Of a DNA stretch of 58,028 nt, positions 23,854-33,214 are shown in pieces; position 1 is the first letter of the stretch, and each line of letters starts with the position of its first letter. The notes beneath the pieces are model-generated. The model was not told where the DNA came from and ran no database searches. It saw nothing but the letters and a program-made list of their open reading frames with translations. The stretch comes from Clostridiales bacterium (lineage in GTDB: Bacteria; Bacillota; Clostridia; Lachnospirales; Lachnospiraceae), in assembly GCA_021202925.1 (NCBI GenBank), contig JAJQCD010000005.1, positions 1 to 58,028 on the forward strand, written 5' to 3'. A program made the position numbers and the translations under genes.

Positions 23854-24453
23854 TCAACCCGCGGAGATCACCTCGAACAGCCCGGCCTTCTTCAGAACCG
23901 GACGAACCGCCAGATAAACCGCTACGACCACAACTGTCCCGACCACCGCGTTAATAAACGTAACGCCGGCGGCCCAGGTCGCCATAATCTTCGCCGCATC
24001 CGACTGTACACCGAGAACATAATTCTTGTAGAAATAACCAACGATCGGGTCCGCGATAACATTGAATCCAAGTCCGGCGATTGAAGCGATCAACGTCCAG
24101 CGGAAAACATACTTCGTATCATGCGATTCCGTGATATGTGCAATGTGGTGCGCGATGAAGCCGCTGATCAGGCCGATGCACAGCTTGAGAATGAATGTCT
24201 TCGGGGCGCTGGTAATATAAACCGGATCCAGAATATCCGCGATCGTCATCCCCAGGGAACCGGCCAGTCCGCCATACCAGCCTCCCAGAAGCAGCGCTGC
24301 CAGCACGCAGAACGCGTTTCCAATGTGAAGCGCCGTGTAATCGCCGCCAAACGTCGGAATCGGAATTTTTAAGTACGTAAACGAAACATAGCACAACGCA
24401 GCCATCAGGGCTGTCACTGCGATTTTATGAACTTTATTGTCTGATCGATTCAT
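23854..24453 (-). CDS. ECF transporter S component, substrate unknown
   Basis: 199 aa with five or six transmembrane segments. The first helix carries AVTALMAALCYVSF, the small-residue pattern of energy-coupling factor S components that dock on EcfT, and HIGNAFCVLAALLLGGWYGG resembles the PF07155/riboflavin-type S proteins. No EcfA/EcfT genes lie nearby, so it would use the shared group II module encoded elsewhere. No vitamin riboswitch that I can recognise precedes it; only a small hairpin (24480-24502). AAGGAG precedes the ATG at 24453. Confidence 0.8.
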   Translation of the reverse strand: MNRSDNKVHKIAVTALMAALCYVSFTYLKIPIPTFGGDYTALHIGNAFCVLAALLLGGWYGGLAGSLGMTIADILDPVYITSAPKTFILKLCIGLISGFIAHHIAHITESHDTKYVFRWTLIASIAGLGFNVIADPIVGYFYKNYVLGVQSDAAKIMATWAAGVTFINAVVGTVVVVAVYLAVRPVLKKAGLFEVISAG

Positions 24454-24579
24454 TTTTCTGTCACTCCTTCATACAGATTGGTAACCATCCAGCCATGGTT
24501 CCGAATGATTGTAACCCATGATAGTACTGTAGTGGAGTGGTGAAAATATCCAGTTATGTCATTTTGAAGCAGTCCACTC

Positions 24580-24602
24580 AAAAAAGGAGGCCGAAGCCCC
24601 CT
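24580..24602 (-). terminator. Terminator of spoIID-spoIIQ unit
   Basis: On the minus strand GGGGGC-TTCG-GCCTCC is followed by TTTTTT. The hairpin starts at the spoIIQ-like stop codon. Confidence 0.85.
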
Positions 24603-25408
24603 TATTCCAGACTGCCCAGCGGGTCGACCGCCTGTCCATCCTGTTGCAATGCAAAATATACGTTGCTGCCTTCGATCGTATAATATTTCGTTGGCTCCGC
24701 AACGTACCCGAGCAGCTGCCCCTGCTCCAGATACTCGCCCTCAACCGTCGCGATTTCTTTCAGCTGACCGCATACCGCCGTATACCTGTTTCCCAGATCC
24801 AGTGACAGATAATTGCCGATTTCTTCATTGGATCCGATCTCCAGCACACGGGCATTGGCCGGTGCATACACCGGATCGCTGACCTCTCCCTGAATGACCA
24901 GGGCCGGATTACACTTGTACTGGTCCAGCGTCGGAAAATAGATCGTGGTGTCCATGCTGTAATCCAGAAGGACGTTCCCCCGAACCGGCCATGTCATTCG
25001 CGTCTCCGGGCTGAAATTCAGTGTAAGGGCAGAAGCGGCATTCAGGCCGGCTCCCACCTCCAGCGCGTCTTCCTCCAAAGCCGGTTCATGGTCCGGAAAC
25101 GTCTCTTCCGCGGCCCGTGCCAGTTCCATGGCCTCCTCTTTTGCCACCGTATCCGGATTTTCTCCTCCGGCCGCCTGCGCCTTTGCCGTCTCCGGAATCC
25201 GGGCGTCCGATTCTCCCGCAACCGGGTTTTCCCCGTCCTCTGCAAGGAATTCTTCCTGTCCCCGGATGTCTACATATGGATTTTCTTCCGGCCCGCCTTT
25301 TCTCTGCATATTGGCAACGCCTGCCGCAGCCACGATAGTCAGCAGTCCCAGTACCAGCATGACAAGGAACAGTTTGTCTCTCAGCATCTGATTGATTTTG
25401 TCTTTCAC
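24602..25408 (-). CDS. spoIIQ: SpoIIQ-like LytM-fold protein, zinc ligands missing
   Basis: 268 aa. Cytoplasmic N-terminus, one transmembrane segment (about 13-31), a long Glu/Ala-rich spacer, then a LytM/M23-fold domain (about 135-262: MTWPVRGNVLLDYS, SDPVYAPANARVLEIG, GNYLSLDLGNRYTAVCGQL, GQLLGYVAEP). The His/Asp zinc-binding positions of active M23 peptidases are replaced: the first site reads ALVIQGE and the usual HxH reads CGQ. It should therefore be a structural partner, as SpoIIQ is for SpoIIIAH in the engulfment channel. spoIID just upstream supports this. Identification rests on fold and context. Confidence 0.82.
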   Translation of the reverse strand: MKDKINQMLRDKLFLVMLVLGLLTIVAAAGVANMQRKGGPEENPYVDIRGQEEFLAEDGENPVAGESDARIPETAKAQAAGGENPDTVAKEEAMELARAAEETFPDHEPALEEDALEVGAGLNAASALTLNFSPETRMTWPVRGNVLLDYSMDTTIYFPTLDQYKCNPALVIQGEVSDPVYAPANARVLEIGSNEEIGNYLSLDLGNRYTAVCGQLKEIATVEGEYLEQGQLLGYVAEPTKYYTIEGSNVYFALQQDGQAVDPLGSLE

Positions 25409-25471
25409 CGTTTATCACCTCGGTACTATTCTTACCAAAGCGACCCGACTTATTCAGAATCCCCTTTCCTT

Positions 25472-26530
25472 TTATTTCTTTTCCAGTGAAATCCCGGCAT
25501 AATAATAATGCAGGATATCCTCCCAGCGCCATCCTTCCCGTGCCATCCCATCGGCCCCTGCCTGGCTGAGCCCATACCCGTGTCCGCTTCCCCTTACCGT
25601 TGCCCGAATCTCCTGCTCTGTTCCGGAAAAGGTAAAGCACGCGGAGGGCAGTCCCAGTGCATACTGAATCTCCTCGCCAGTGTATGTACTGGAACCGATC
25701 TTCATCTGCATGATGTAACCCGCAGCATCTTTCCTGACCGTCTGCATCTGAGACGGAATCTGCGACGCATCGACCGGTTGTCCGCCCGGGATCTGACTGA
25801 TGAGCGACGCAAACTCTTTCTCTGTCCAGGAAAACACGCATTCATACGTCTCCGCCTCTCTGTCCCAGCGGCTCTCCACCGACTTAAGATAAGGATAATC
25901 GCCCTCCCCCTCTCTGGTTCGCCCGGCGCTGACCTTATGAAACAGCGGCAGAATGCAGCGCCTGTCATATGTCATCACAATCCCGTCTGTCTCACGGACA
26001 GCCTCCTCGCAAAGCTCCAGCGATGCTGCCAGTCTTTCACGGCTCACCGGATCTGCAGCGGCAAGTGTCCTCTCACCCAGATAATCCAGATCCAGTTCCT
26101 CCTCTGCTATCTCCTCCCGCCCATCCATCAGGCGTCCGATATAGGTCCGGGCGATGACCGCCTGACATTTCAATGCCTCTGTTTCCAAAGCGGTATCGAT
26201 CTGACAGGCGACTACCCCCGGCAGATAATCCTCCACCGCCATGAAAGTCTGAAGTCCGTCACGTTCCAGCAAAACCCGGCCAGATACCGCGTTCTCTCCC
26301 ACACCGACCGTTCCGCCATCGTCCGTTTCCCCGTTTTCTTCCTTTCGTCTATCTCCATCTGTCCCATCCTCATCCGATCCTGAATCTTCTCTCCCATCCT
26401 CCCCGGAGGCAATATCTTCCGTTCCGTCCGCCGTACGGCCTTCCGTCGAAATCCACCGCCAGCCAAGCGTTCCGATCCAGGTCCCCAAAAGCAGCAGACA
26501 AACCAGGATCAACCAGTCGCGCAGCCGCAT
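25472..26530 (-). CDS. spoIID: Stage II sporulation protein D
   Basis: 352 aa. N-terminal transmembrane anchor (about 5-22), a low-complexity Asp/Glu/Gly linker (about 30-75), then the SpoIID domain: FMAVEDYLPGVVACQ, ETEALKCQAVIARTYIG with the conserved acidic residue, and a C-terminal VRGSGHGYGLSQAGADGMA. SpoIID is a lytic transglycosylase that works with SpoIIM and SpoIIP during engulfment. The ATG at 26530 follows GGAGGG; two earlier in-frame ATGs lack a site. It forms a unit with the spoIIQ-like gene, and a possible sigma-E promoter lies upstream. Confidence 0.93.
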   Translation of the reverse strand: MRLRDWLILVCLLLLGTWIGTLGWRWISTEGRTADGTEDIASGEDGREDSGSDEDGTDGDRRKEENGETDDGGTVGVGENAVSGRVLLERDGLQTFMAVEDYLPGVVACQIDTALETEALKCQAVIARTYIGRLMDGREEIAEEELDLDYLGERTLAAADPVSRERLAASLELCEEAVRETDGIVMTYDRRCILPLFHKVSAGRTREGEGDYPYLKSVESRWDREAETYECVFSWTEKEFASLISQIPGGQPVDASQIPSQMQTVRKDAAGYIMQMKIGSSTYTGEEIQYALGLPSACFTFSGTEQEIRATVRGSGHGYGLSQAGADGMAREGWRWEDILHYYYAGISLEKK

Positions 26531-26573
26531 AAAAAATCCCTCCATATCCGGTCGTCGTTCCAACACTACAACC

Positions 26574-26605
26574 AGTATATGAAGGGATGAATGATTTTAT
26601 TATCG
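26574..26605 (-). promoter_or_regulatory. Tentative sigma-E-type promoter of spoIID
   Basis: On the minus strand CATATACT (26574-26581) matches six of eight positions of the sigma-E -10 consensus CATACAAT and is preceded at about the right distance by an ATAATA-rich stretch. spoIID is a known sigma-E gene. The match is suggestive only. Confidence 0.35.
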
Positions 26606-26632
26606 GAAATGACTCTCTGGCAAACGGCCGCT

Positions 26633-29086
26633 TCAGATTTCCACGTTCACCTTGTCCAGATGCCAGATGTCATTGATATACTCCTGGATCGTGCGGTCCG
26701 AACTGAACTTGCCGCTGCAGGCCGTATTCAGCATGGCGGTTCTTGCCCACCATTTCTGATCCTGATAAGCGCCATTGACCCTCTGCTGCGCTTCTGCATA
26801 GCTCCGGAAATCCTTGAGGATGAAATAGGTATCCGCACGGTCACTGCTCTGCGTATTCAGCAGAGAATTGTAAATCGGGCGGAACAGTTCCGTATCCTGC
26901 GGCGCATAATAGCCGTTGATCAGCTGCATCAGCACGCGACGGATATCCTGATCGTTGTTGAAGATGTCCATCGGATGATACTGACGGTTTTTCTCCAGCT
27001 CAATGATCTCATCGGAAGAAGTACCGAAGATAAACATGTTCTCTTCCCCAACTTCCTCAGCGATCTCCACGTTTACACCATCCATCGTACCGATGGTCAG
27101 GGCGCCGTTCAGCATGAACTTCATGCAGCCGGTACCGGAAGCCTCCTTGGAAGCCGTGGAAATCTGCTCGCTGACGTCAGCCGCAGCGAAAATGATCTCC
27201 GCGTTCGATACCCGGTAATCCTCAATAAACACGACCTTGATCTTGCCATTGATGGAGCGGTCATTGTTGATCACATCCGCCACGGAATTGATCAGCTTGA
27301 TGGTCAGCTTGGCAATCTTGTAGCCTGCCGCCGCCTTCGCGCCAAAGATAAAGGTACGCGGAACCATATCCAGGTTCGGATTATCCTTCAGCATGTTGTA
27401 CAGGTACATCACATGCAGAATGTTCATCAGCTGACGCTTGTACTCATGCAGACGTTTCACCTGGACATCAAAGATGGAATGCGGGTCAACCTCGATACCA
27501 TTGTGTTCCCGGATATACTTCGCCAGGCGCAGCTTATTCTGATACTTGATGTTCATGAACTCAACCTGGCTTCTCTCGTCGTCCACAAACAGCTTCAGCT
27601 TGCTGATAGCGGACAGATCCGTGATCCAGTCGTCGCCGATCTTGTCCGTCACCCAATGCGCAAGCAGCGGGTTGCCATGCAACAGGAACCGTCTCTGCGT
27701 GATGCCGTTGGTCTTGTTGTTGAACTTCTGCGGCATCATCTCATAGAAATCATGCAGCTGCTCGTTCTTCAGGATCTCCGTATGCAGTCTCGCCACACCG
27801 TTCACCGAATAGCCGCCAACAATCGCCATGTTGGCCATGCGCACCTGTCCGTCGTAAATCACCGCCATCTTCGCGATCTTGTCCTGACGGCCCGGATATC
27901 TCTGCTGAATCTCATTGATAAACCGGCGATTGATCTCCTCCACGATCTGATAAACACGCGGAAGCAGTCTGGAAAACAGCTCGATCGGCCACTTCTCCAG
28001 CGCCTCGGACATAATCGTATGATTGGTATAGGCACAGGTGTGAGTGGTAATATACCACGCCTCATCCCAGTTCAGTCCGTAATTGTCAAGCAGAATCCGC
28101 ATCAGTTCGGCCACTGCCACAGTCGGATGGGTATCATTCAGCTGGAAGACATTCTTCTCATGGAACCGGCGGATATCGTCATGCTTTTCCATGTACTTCG
28201 CCACTGCACGCTGCACGCTCGCGGAAACGAAGAAATACTGCTGCTTCAGGCGCAGCTCCTTGCCTGCATAGTGATTGTCATTCGGATAGAGAACATCGCA
28301 GATCGTCTTCGCCAGGTTCTCCTGCTCCACGGCCTTCTGATAATCTCCGCGGTCAAAGGAATCCAGATTGAAGGTGTTGATCGGCTGCGCATCCCAGATA
28401 CGCAGAGTATTCACGACGTTGTTACCATAACCGACCACCGGCATGTCATACGGCACCGCCAGGACAGAAGAATATCCCTCCTGGACATAATGCTCCTTGC
28501 CATTCTCCCAGATCGTCTTCACATAGCCGCCGAACTTCACCTCTGTCGCATACTCCGAGCGGCGAATCTCAAACGGATTCCCGTTCTTCAGCCACTCATC
28601 CGGCACCTCAACCTGATAACCGTTTTCGATCTTCTGCTTAAACATTCCATAGTGATAACGGATTCCGCAGCCATAAGCCGGATAGCCCAGTGTGGAGAGG
28701 GAATCCAGGAAACAGGCCGCCAGACGGCCAAGGCCGCCGTTGCCCAGAGCCGCATCCGGCTCCTGATCCTCAATCACATTCAGATCAACGCCCATCTCCT
28801 GCAGGACTTCACGAATCTCATCCTGGGCCATGATATTGATGATATTATTGCCCAGGGCACGACCCATCAGAAACTCCATCGACATGTAATACACGGTTCT
28901 GGCGTCCTGCTTCTCATACTCCTTGTGCGTCGCGATCCACTCGTCCACAATGACGTCCTTCACCGCATAGCAGACCGCCTGGAACAGCTGCTCCGTCGTC
29001 GCCTCGTCAATCGTCCGCCGGAACAGATTCTTCACGTTGTAAATGACACTTCTCTTAAAGATCTCCTTGTCAAATCCTTTTTTCAT
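26633..29086 (-). CDS. glgP: Glycogen/starch/alpha-glucan phosphorylase
   Basis: 817 aa, full length for the GT35 family. The PLP site is in GTGCMKFMLNGALTIGTMDG, with the phosphate-binding VFIEDYRVSNAEIIFAAADV before it; MSMEFLMGRALGNN and DAALGNGGLGRLAACF are near the N-terminus. It releases glucose 1-phosphate from glycogen. It starts 38 bases after ileS on the same strand, with AAAGGAG and no terminator between, so it is probably carried on the ileS transcript and subject to the isoleucine T-box. No other glg gene is nearby. Confidence 0.96.
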   Translation of the reverse strand: MKKGFDKEIFKRSVIYNVKNLFRRTIDEATTEQLFQAVCYAVKDVIVDEWIATHKEYEKQDARTVYYMSMEFLMGRALGNNIINIMAQDEIREVLQEMGVDLNVIEDQEPDAALGNGGLGRLAACFLDSLSTLGYPAYGCGIRYHYGMFKQKIENGYQVEVPDEWLKNGNPFEIRRSEYATEVKFGGYVKTIWENGKEHYVQEGYSSVLAVPYDMPVVGYGNNVVNTLRIWDAQPINTFNLDSFDRGDYQKAVEQENLAKTICDVLYPNDNHYAGKELRLKQQYFFVSASVQRAVAKYMEKHDDIRRFHEKNVFQLNDTHPTVAVAELMRILLDNYGLNWDEAWYITTHTCAYTNHTIMSEALEKWPIELFSRLLPRVYQIVEEINRRFINEIQQRYPGRQDKIAKMAVIYDGQVRMANMAIVGGYSVNGVARLHTEILKNEQLHDFYEMMPQKFNNKTNGITQRRFLLHGNPLLAHWVTDKIGDDWITDLSAISKLKLFVDDERSQVEFMNIKYQNKLRLAKYIREHNGIEVDPHSIFDVQVKRLHEYKRQLMNILHVMYLYNMLKDNPNLDMVPRTFIFGAKAAAGYKIAKLTIKLINSVADVINNDRSINGKIKVVFIEDYRVSNAEIIFAAADVSEQISTASKEASGTGCMKFMLNGALTIGTMDGVNVEIAEEVGEENMFIFGTSSDEIIELEKNRQYHPMDIFNNDQDIRRVLMQLINGYYAPQDTELFRPIYNSLLNTQSSDRADTYFILKDFRSYAEAQQRVNGAYQDQKWWARTAMLNTACSGKFSSDRTIQEYINDIWHLDKVNVEI

Positions 29087-29124
29087 AATGGCTTTCTCCT
29101 TTTATGTCGTCGCCGCAACCGGGA

Positions 29125-32100
29125 TTACAGCTTTTCTGCTTCACTGCCCTGTTCTGTTTTCTTAATATCAAAATATACTTTTTTCCCATTAATCAGGAAC
29201 GTCTCACCATCTGCACTACCAAATATCAAAGCTGTATCAAACTCACCCTTCACACAGCCAAGATTCTCTGCCAGCACAACGTGCTTGATTTCTTCCTTAT
29301 ATTTTTCTATGATATTCTCAAGTTCCTGGTCGCCACTGCAGTCCAGGATAACATTAATGTGATCCGTCACCTCAAAGCCAAGCTTTTTGCGCGTAGTCTG
29401 GATCTTGCTGATCAGTTCGCGCACATAGCCTTCTTCGATCAGCTCCGGCGTCAGTCTCGTATCCAGCGCCACCGTCACATAATTATCTCCTTCCGAGACA
29501 TATCCCTCGGTCTGCGCCATGTCAATCAGCAGATCCTCCTCGGTCAGAACCACCAGGACGCCGTCGAAATCAAACTTCAGAGCTCCCTCTGCCTTCAGAC
29601 GATCCATCGCCTCATTGCCATCGACCGAAGCCAGCGCCTTTTTAATATTGCCCAGCTGTCTGCCGTACTTCGGACCCACGGTGCGAAGCTGTGGCTTGAA
29701 GGTATAGGTCGTGAAATTGCGCACGTCATCGACAAACTCCACTGCCTTCACATTGAGCTCATCCTCAATGATATCCACATAGAAATCCGACAGAGCCTTC
29801 TCCGCCTTCACATACATGCGGCCAATCGGCTGACGGTTCTTGATATTCGCCGTGTTTCTCGCCGCTCGGCCGAACACGACAACCTTGCGGACCTCGTCCA
29901 TGTCGGCTTCCAGGCCCGGATTCATATGAGACTCCTCCACAGTCGGGAAATCGCACAGATGAATACTCTCCGGTGCTTCTGCGTCCACGCTCTTCACCAG
30001 ATTCTGATAAATCGACTCGGTGATAAAGGGAACCATCGGCGCAGCTGCCTTGGAGACCGTCACCAACGCGGTATACAGCGTCATATAGGCGTTGATCTTA
30101 TCCTGCTCCATGCCCTTCGCCCAGAAACGTTCCCGACTGCGGCGGACGTACCAGTTGCTCATGTCATCCACAAAATCCTGGAGCGCACGCGCCGCCTCCG
30201 GAATCCGGTAAGCATTCAGATTCTCATCGACATCCTTCACCATGGAATTCATCCTCGAGAGCAGCCAGCGATCCATCACCGGAAGCTGCTCATAATCAAG
30301 AGTATACTTCGTCGGGTCAAAATTGTCAATGTTCGCGTACAGCACATAAAACGCATAGGTGTTCCATAGCGTCCCCATGAACTTCCGCTGCCCCTCCTGC
30401 ACCGCCTTACCATGGAACCGGTTCGGCAGCCACGGAGCGCTGTTAATATAGAAATACCAGCGAATCGCATCCGCGCCATAGGTTGCCAGCGCGTCAAACG
30501 GATCGATCGCATTGCCCTTTGATTTGCTCATCTTCTGGCCATTCTCATCCTGCACATGTCCCAGGACAATGACATTCTCATACGGCGCTTTGTTGAACAG
30601 AAGCGTCGACTCCGCTAACAGGGAGTAGAACCAGCCTCTGGTCTGATCGACCGCCTCAGAAATAAACTGTGCCGGGAACTGTTCCTGGAACAGCTTTTCA
30701 TTCTCAAACGGATAATGATGCTGCGCAAACGGCATCGCGCCGGAGTCAAACCAGCAGTCAATGACCTCCGGCACCCGCTTCATCGTCCCGCCACATTCCG
30801 GGCAGGAACAGGTGATCTCGTCGATATACGGGCGGTGCAGTTCGACGGTCTTCGCCGCCTCATTGCCGCTCTTCTGAAACAGCTCCTCGCGGGAACCGAT
30901 GCTCTCCATATGGCCGCACGACTCGCACTCCCAGATGTTGAGCGGGGTACCCCAGTAACGGTTACGGCTCACCGCCCAGTCCTGAACATTCTCCAGCCAG
31001 TCGCCAAAACGACCCTTGCCAATGCTCTCCGGAATCCAGTTGATGGTATTGTTGTTGCGGATCAGATCCTCCTTCACCGCCGTCATTTTAATATACCAGG
31101 ACTCGCGCGCATAGTAAATCAGCGGCGTATCGCAGCGCCAGCAGAACGGATAATCATGCTCAAATTTCGGCGCAGAAAACAGCTTTCCATCCACATCCAG
31201 ATCCTTTAAAACCTCCGGATCCGCCTTTTTCACAAACAGACCCGCATAAGGCGTCTCCGCCGTCATATTGCCCTTGCCGTCGACAAACTGAACAAACGGC
31301 AGATCATAATTGCATCCGATCCGGGAGTCATCCTCACCGAACGCCGGAGCGATATGAACAATACCAGTACCATCCGACATCGAAACATAATTGTCACAGG
31401 TCACGAAATGCGACTTTTTATGCTGCTTCGCGGCTGCTTCGCCCGCACAGGCAAACAGCGGCTCATATTCCCTGTATTCCAGATCCTTTCCCACATAAGT
31501 CTCCAGGATCTCATAAGCCGGCTGTCCATCGGTCGCCAGAGCGCCGAGAACCGTGTCGAGCAGCGCCTGTGCCATATAATAGACATAGCCGTCCGCCGCC
31601 TTCACCTTCACATAGGTATCCGCCGGGTTCACGCAGAGCGCCACGTTTGACGGCAGCGTCCATGGCGTCGTCGTCCACGCCAGAAAATACGCGTCTTCCC
31701 CCTTCACTTTGAAACGCACAACTGCCGAACGTTCCTTCACATTCTTATAGCCCTGCGCCACCTCATGAGAGGAAAGCGGCGTGCCGCAGCGCGGGCAGTA
31801 AGGGACGATCTTAAAACCTTTGTACAGAAGCCCTTTGTCCCAGATTGTCTTCAGCGCCCACCACTCGGACTCAATGAAATCATCGTGGTACGTCACATAC
31901 GGATTCTCCATGTCTGCCCAGAAGCCAACGGTACCGGAGAAATCCTCCCACATGCCCTTATAACGCCAGACACTCTCCTTGCACTTGCGGATAAACGGAT
32001 CCAGACCATACTGTTCGATCTGCTCCTTCCCGTCCAGTCCCAGCTCCCGCTCAACCTCCAGCTCCACCGGCAGTCCATGCGTGTCCCAGCCGGCCTTGCG

Positions 32101-32343
32101 CGGAACCATATATCCCTTCATGGTACGGTAACGCGGAATCATATCTTTGATCACGCGTGTCAGCACATGACCGATGTGCGGCTTGCCATTTGCCGTCGGC
32201 GGACCGTCATAAAATGTATAAGTCGGCCCCTCTTTGCGGGAATCCATGCTCTTCTGGAAAATATGCTCCTTATCCCAGAACTCCTCTACCTTTTTCTCAC
32301 GATCCACAAAATTCAGATCGGTTGAAACCTTTTCATAAATCAC
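29125..32343 (-). CDS. ileS: Isoleucyl-tRNA synthetase
   Basis: 1072 aa. The class I HIGH motif is in NGKPHIGHVLTRVIKD and KMSKS in GQKMSKSKGNAIDPF. The CP1 editing domain includes WTTTPWTLPSNVAL. A long C-terminal extension ends in a domain typical of the eukaryote-like/clostridial IleRS type. I chose GTG at 32341-32343 because GGAGG lies eight bases before it and the protein then begins MIYEKVSTDLNFVDREK, as in relatives; an ATG five codons earlier (32358) is possible. A T-box leader controls it. Confidence 0.95.
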   Translation of the reverse strand: MIYEKVSTDLNFVDREKKVEEFWDKEHIFQKSMDSRKEGPTYTFYDGPPTANGKPHIGHVLTRVIKDMIPRYRTMKGYMVPRKAGWDTHGLPVELEVERELGLDGKEQIEQYGLDPFIRKCKESVWRYKGMWEDFSGTVGFWADMENPYVTYHDDFIESEWWALKTIWDKGLLYKGFKIVPYCPRCGTPLSSHEVAQGYKNVKERSAVVRFKVKGEDAYFLAWTTTPWTLPSNVALCVNPADTYVKVKAADGYVYYMAQALLDTVLGALATDGQPAYEILETYVGKDLEYREYEPLFACAGEAAAKQHKKSHFVTCDNYVSMSDGTGIVHIAPAFGEDDSRIGCNYDLPFVQFVDGKGNMTAETPYAGLFVKKADPEVLKDLDVDGKLFSAPKFEHDYPFCWRCDTPLIYYARESWYIKMTAVKEDLIRNNNTINWIPESIGKGRFGDWLENVQDWAVSRNRYWGTPLNIWECESCGHMESIGSREELFQKSGNEAAKTVELHRPYIDEITCSCPECGGTMKRVPEVIDCWFDSGAMPFAQHHYPFENEKLFQEQFPAQFISEAVDQTRGWFYSLLAESTLLFNKAPYENVIVLGHVQDENGQKMSKSKGNAIDPFDALATYGADAIRWYFYINSAPWLPNRFHGKAVQEGQRKFMGTLWNTYAFYVLYANIDNFDPTKYTLDYEQLPVMDRWLLSRMNSMVKDVDENLNAYRIPEAARALQDFVDDMSNWYVRRSRERFWAKGMEQDKINAYMTLYTALVTVSKAAAPMVPFITESIYQNLVKSVDAEAPESIHLCDFPTVEESHMNPGLEADMDEVRKVVVFGRAARNTANIKNRQPIGRMYVKAEKALSDFYVDIIEDELNVKAVEFVDDVRNFTTYTFKPQLRTVGPKYGRQLGNIKKALASVDGNEAMDRLKAEGALKFDFDGVLVVLTEEDLLIDMAQTEGYVSEGDNYVTVALDTRLTPELIEEGYVRELISKIQTTRKKLGFEVTDHINVILDCSGDQELENIIEKYKEEIKHVVLAENLGCVKGEFDTALIFGSADGETFLINGKKVYFDIKKTEQGSEAEKL

Positions 32344-32405
32344 TTCGTTTGCCTCCATTCTTTCCAGGTCGGTTATGACAATACAGCTTCCCTTCGCTGA
32401 TAAAG

Positions 32406-32680
32406 AAAAAGTCCCTTCCTGCGTAAAGGAAGAGACCATTCATATACTCTCAATACCACCTGTCACTGCATACAACCATATGAGTTCCCATTAACGGCGG
32501 AAAACCGGCACAGCTTACTGCGAACTGTTCAGCCTGCGACTCAGGAGTGATTTTCGATGCTGCCGTACCGGTATCGGGCTCTCACCGCCCCCGACTCGCT
32601 GAAACGTTCCGATCATCCAAAGAATGACGCCTCCGCGCAGCCCTACTGTCTCCGTCCCTGTCTTTCCATATCCATTTCGT
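32406..32680 (-). promoter_or_regulatory. T-box riboswitch, isoleucine specifier
   Basis: Reading on the minus strand: AGTA of the stem I S-turn (32644-32647), GAAA then specifier ATC followed by A (32549-32551, isoleucine), a T-box core AGGTGGTAT (about 32452-32461; TGGT matches an A discriminator), and a terminator GTCTCTTCCT/AGGAAGGGAC (32411-32436) with TTTTT. The core departs from the canonical GGTGGNACCGCG after TGGTA. Uncharged tRNA-Ile should stabilise the antiterminator and turn on ileS and probably glgP. Confidence 0.9.
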
Positions 32681-32685
32681 ACACA

Positions 32686-32714
32686 ATTATATGGGGCAGG
32701 AAAGAAAATGTCAA
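32686..32714 (-). promoter_or_regulatory. Consensus sigma-A promoter of ileS
   Basis: On the minus strand TTGACA (32709-32714), 17 bases, TATAAT (32686-32691): a perfect consensus. The transcript starts just before the T-box. Confidence 0.95.
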
Positions 32715-32807
32715 GACTCTGAACGGAAGTTCAGGGGAAATTAGCAGCCGTTATTCAGGAAAAACGGAAAATCTGGTTTCGTTTTAGAATGTATTTTACT
32801 TGCTTAT

Positions 32808-32844
32808 TTGATGACTAATCAAAAGTCTTCCGGCCTTCTACAAT
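32808..32844 (+). promoter_or_regulatory. Possible promoter and operator of XRE gene
   Basis: TACAAT (32839-32844) is a good -10 for the downstream regulator; the -35 is poor. An inverted repeat TTGAT-GACTA-ATCAA (32808-32822) covers the -35 region, and ATAGAAAG occurs twice downstream. This would suit an autoregulated HTH gene (inference). Confidence 0.4.
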
Positions 32845-32876
32845 AGAAAGTAATTTAATAGAAAGAAGGTCTACTT

Positions 32877-33191
32877 ATGACAAATATCATGAAACGCGTC
32901 GATGAACTGTGTACAAAACACGGAATCAGCCGATACCGCCTGTCCCAGAATACCGGCATCTCGCAATCCGCTTTTTCCAAAATGGACCGGCAGCAGGCCA
33001 CACTTTCCCTGGAAACCATCGAACGGATCTGCACGGCTTTCGGCATCTCTCTGGCCCAGTTTTTCACTCAGGAGACCACCTATCCGGACCTGACTCCGGA
33101 TCAGACCCGCCTGCTTGACGCCTGGCTGCGGCTCGACTCACCCAAACGGGACTTTGCTCTTTCCATGATGGAAGAACTTCTGAAAATATAA
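32877..33191 (+). CDS. XRE-family HTH transcriptional regulator
   Basis: 104 aa. The Cro/CI helix-turn-helix occupies about residues 5-62 (ISRYRLSQNTGISQSAFSKM as the HTH core, then LSLETIERICTAFGISLAQFF). The remaining 40 residues (about 65-104) form a short helical tail without an effector domain. AGAAGG precedes the ATG. It lies between the ileS promoter, divergent, and the penicillin-binding protein gene, which has its own promoter. The target is unknown. Confidence 0.88.
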   Translation: MTNIMKRVDELCTKHGISRYRLSQNTGISQSAFSKMDRQQATLSLETIERICTAFGISLAQFFTQETTYPDLTPDQTRLLDAWLRLDSPKRDFALSMMEELLKI

Positions 33192-33214
33192 CCGTTATCC
33201 GCTTTTTCCCACTA

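Noticed and set aside
24454-24560. Vitamin riboswitch before the ECF S-component
   Set aside because: Only a short hairpin (24480-24502); none of the conserved segments of FMN, TPP, THF or preQ1 riboswitches.
26591-29362. A 923-codon open frame on the plus strand antisense to glgP
   Set aside because: It is the mirror of a highly biased GC-rich gene: few stop codons fall in this antisense frame. The product is His/Leu/Ile/Arg-rich with no domain, and glgP itself is certain.
29104-30369. Long plus-strand frame antisense to the 3' end of ileS
   Set aside because: Same cause: codon bias of ileS. No ribosome binding site, and composition unlike a protein.
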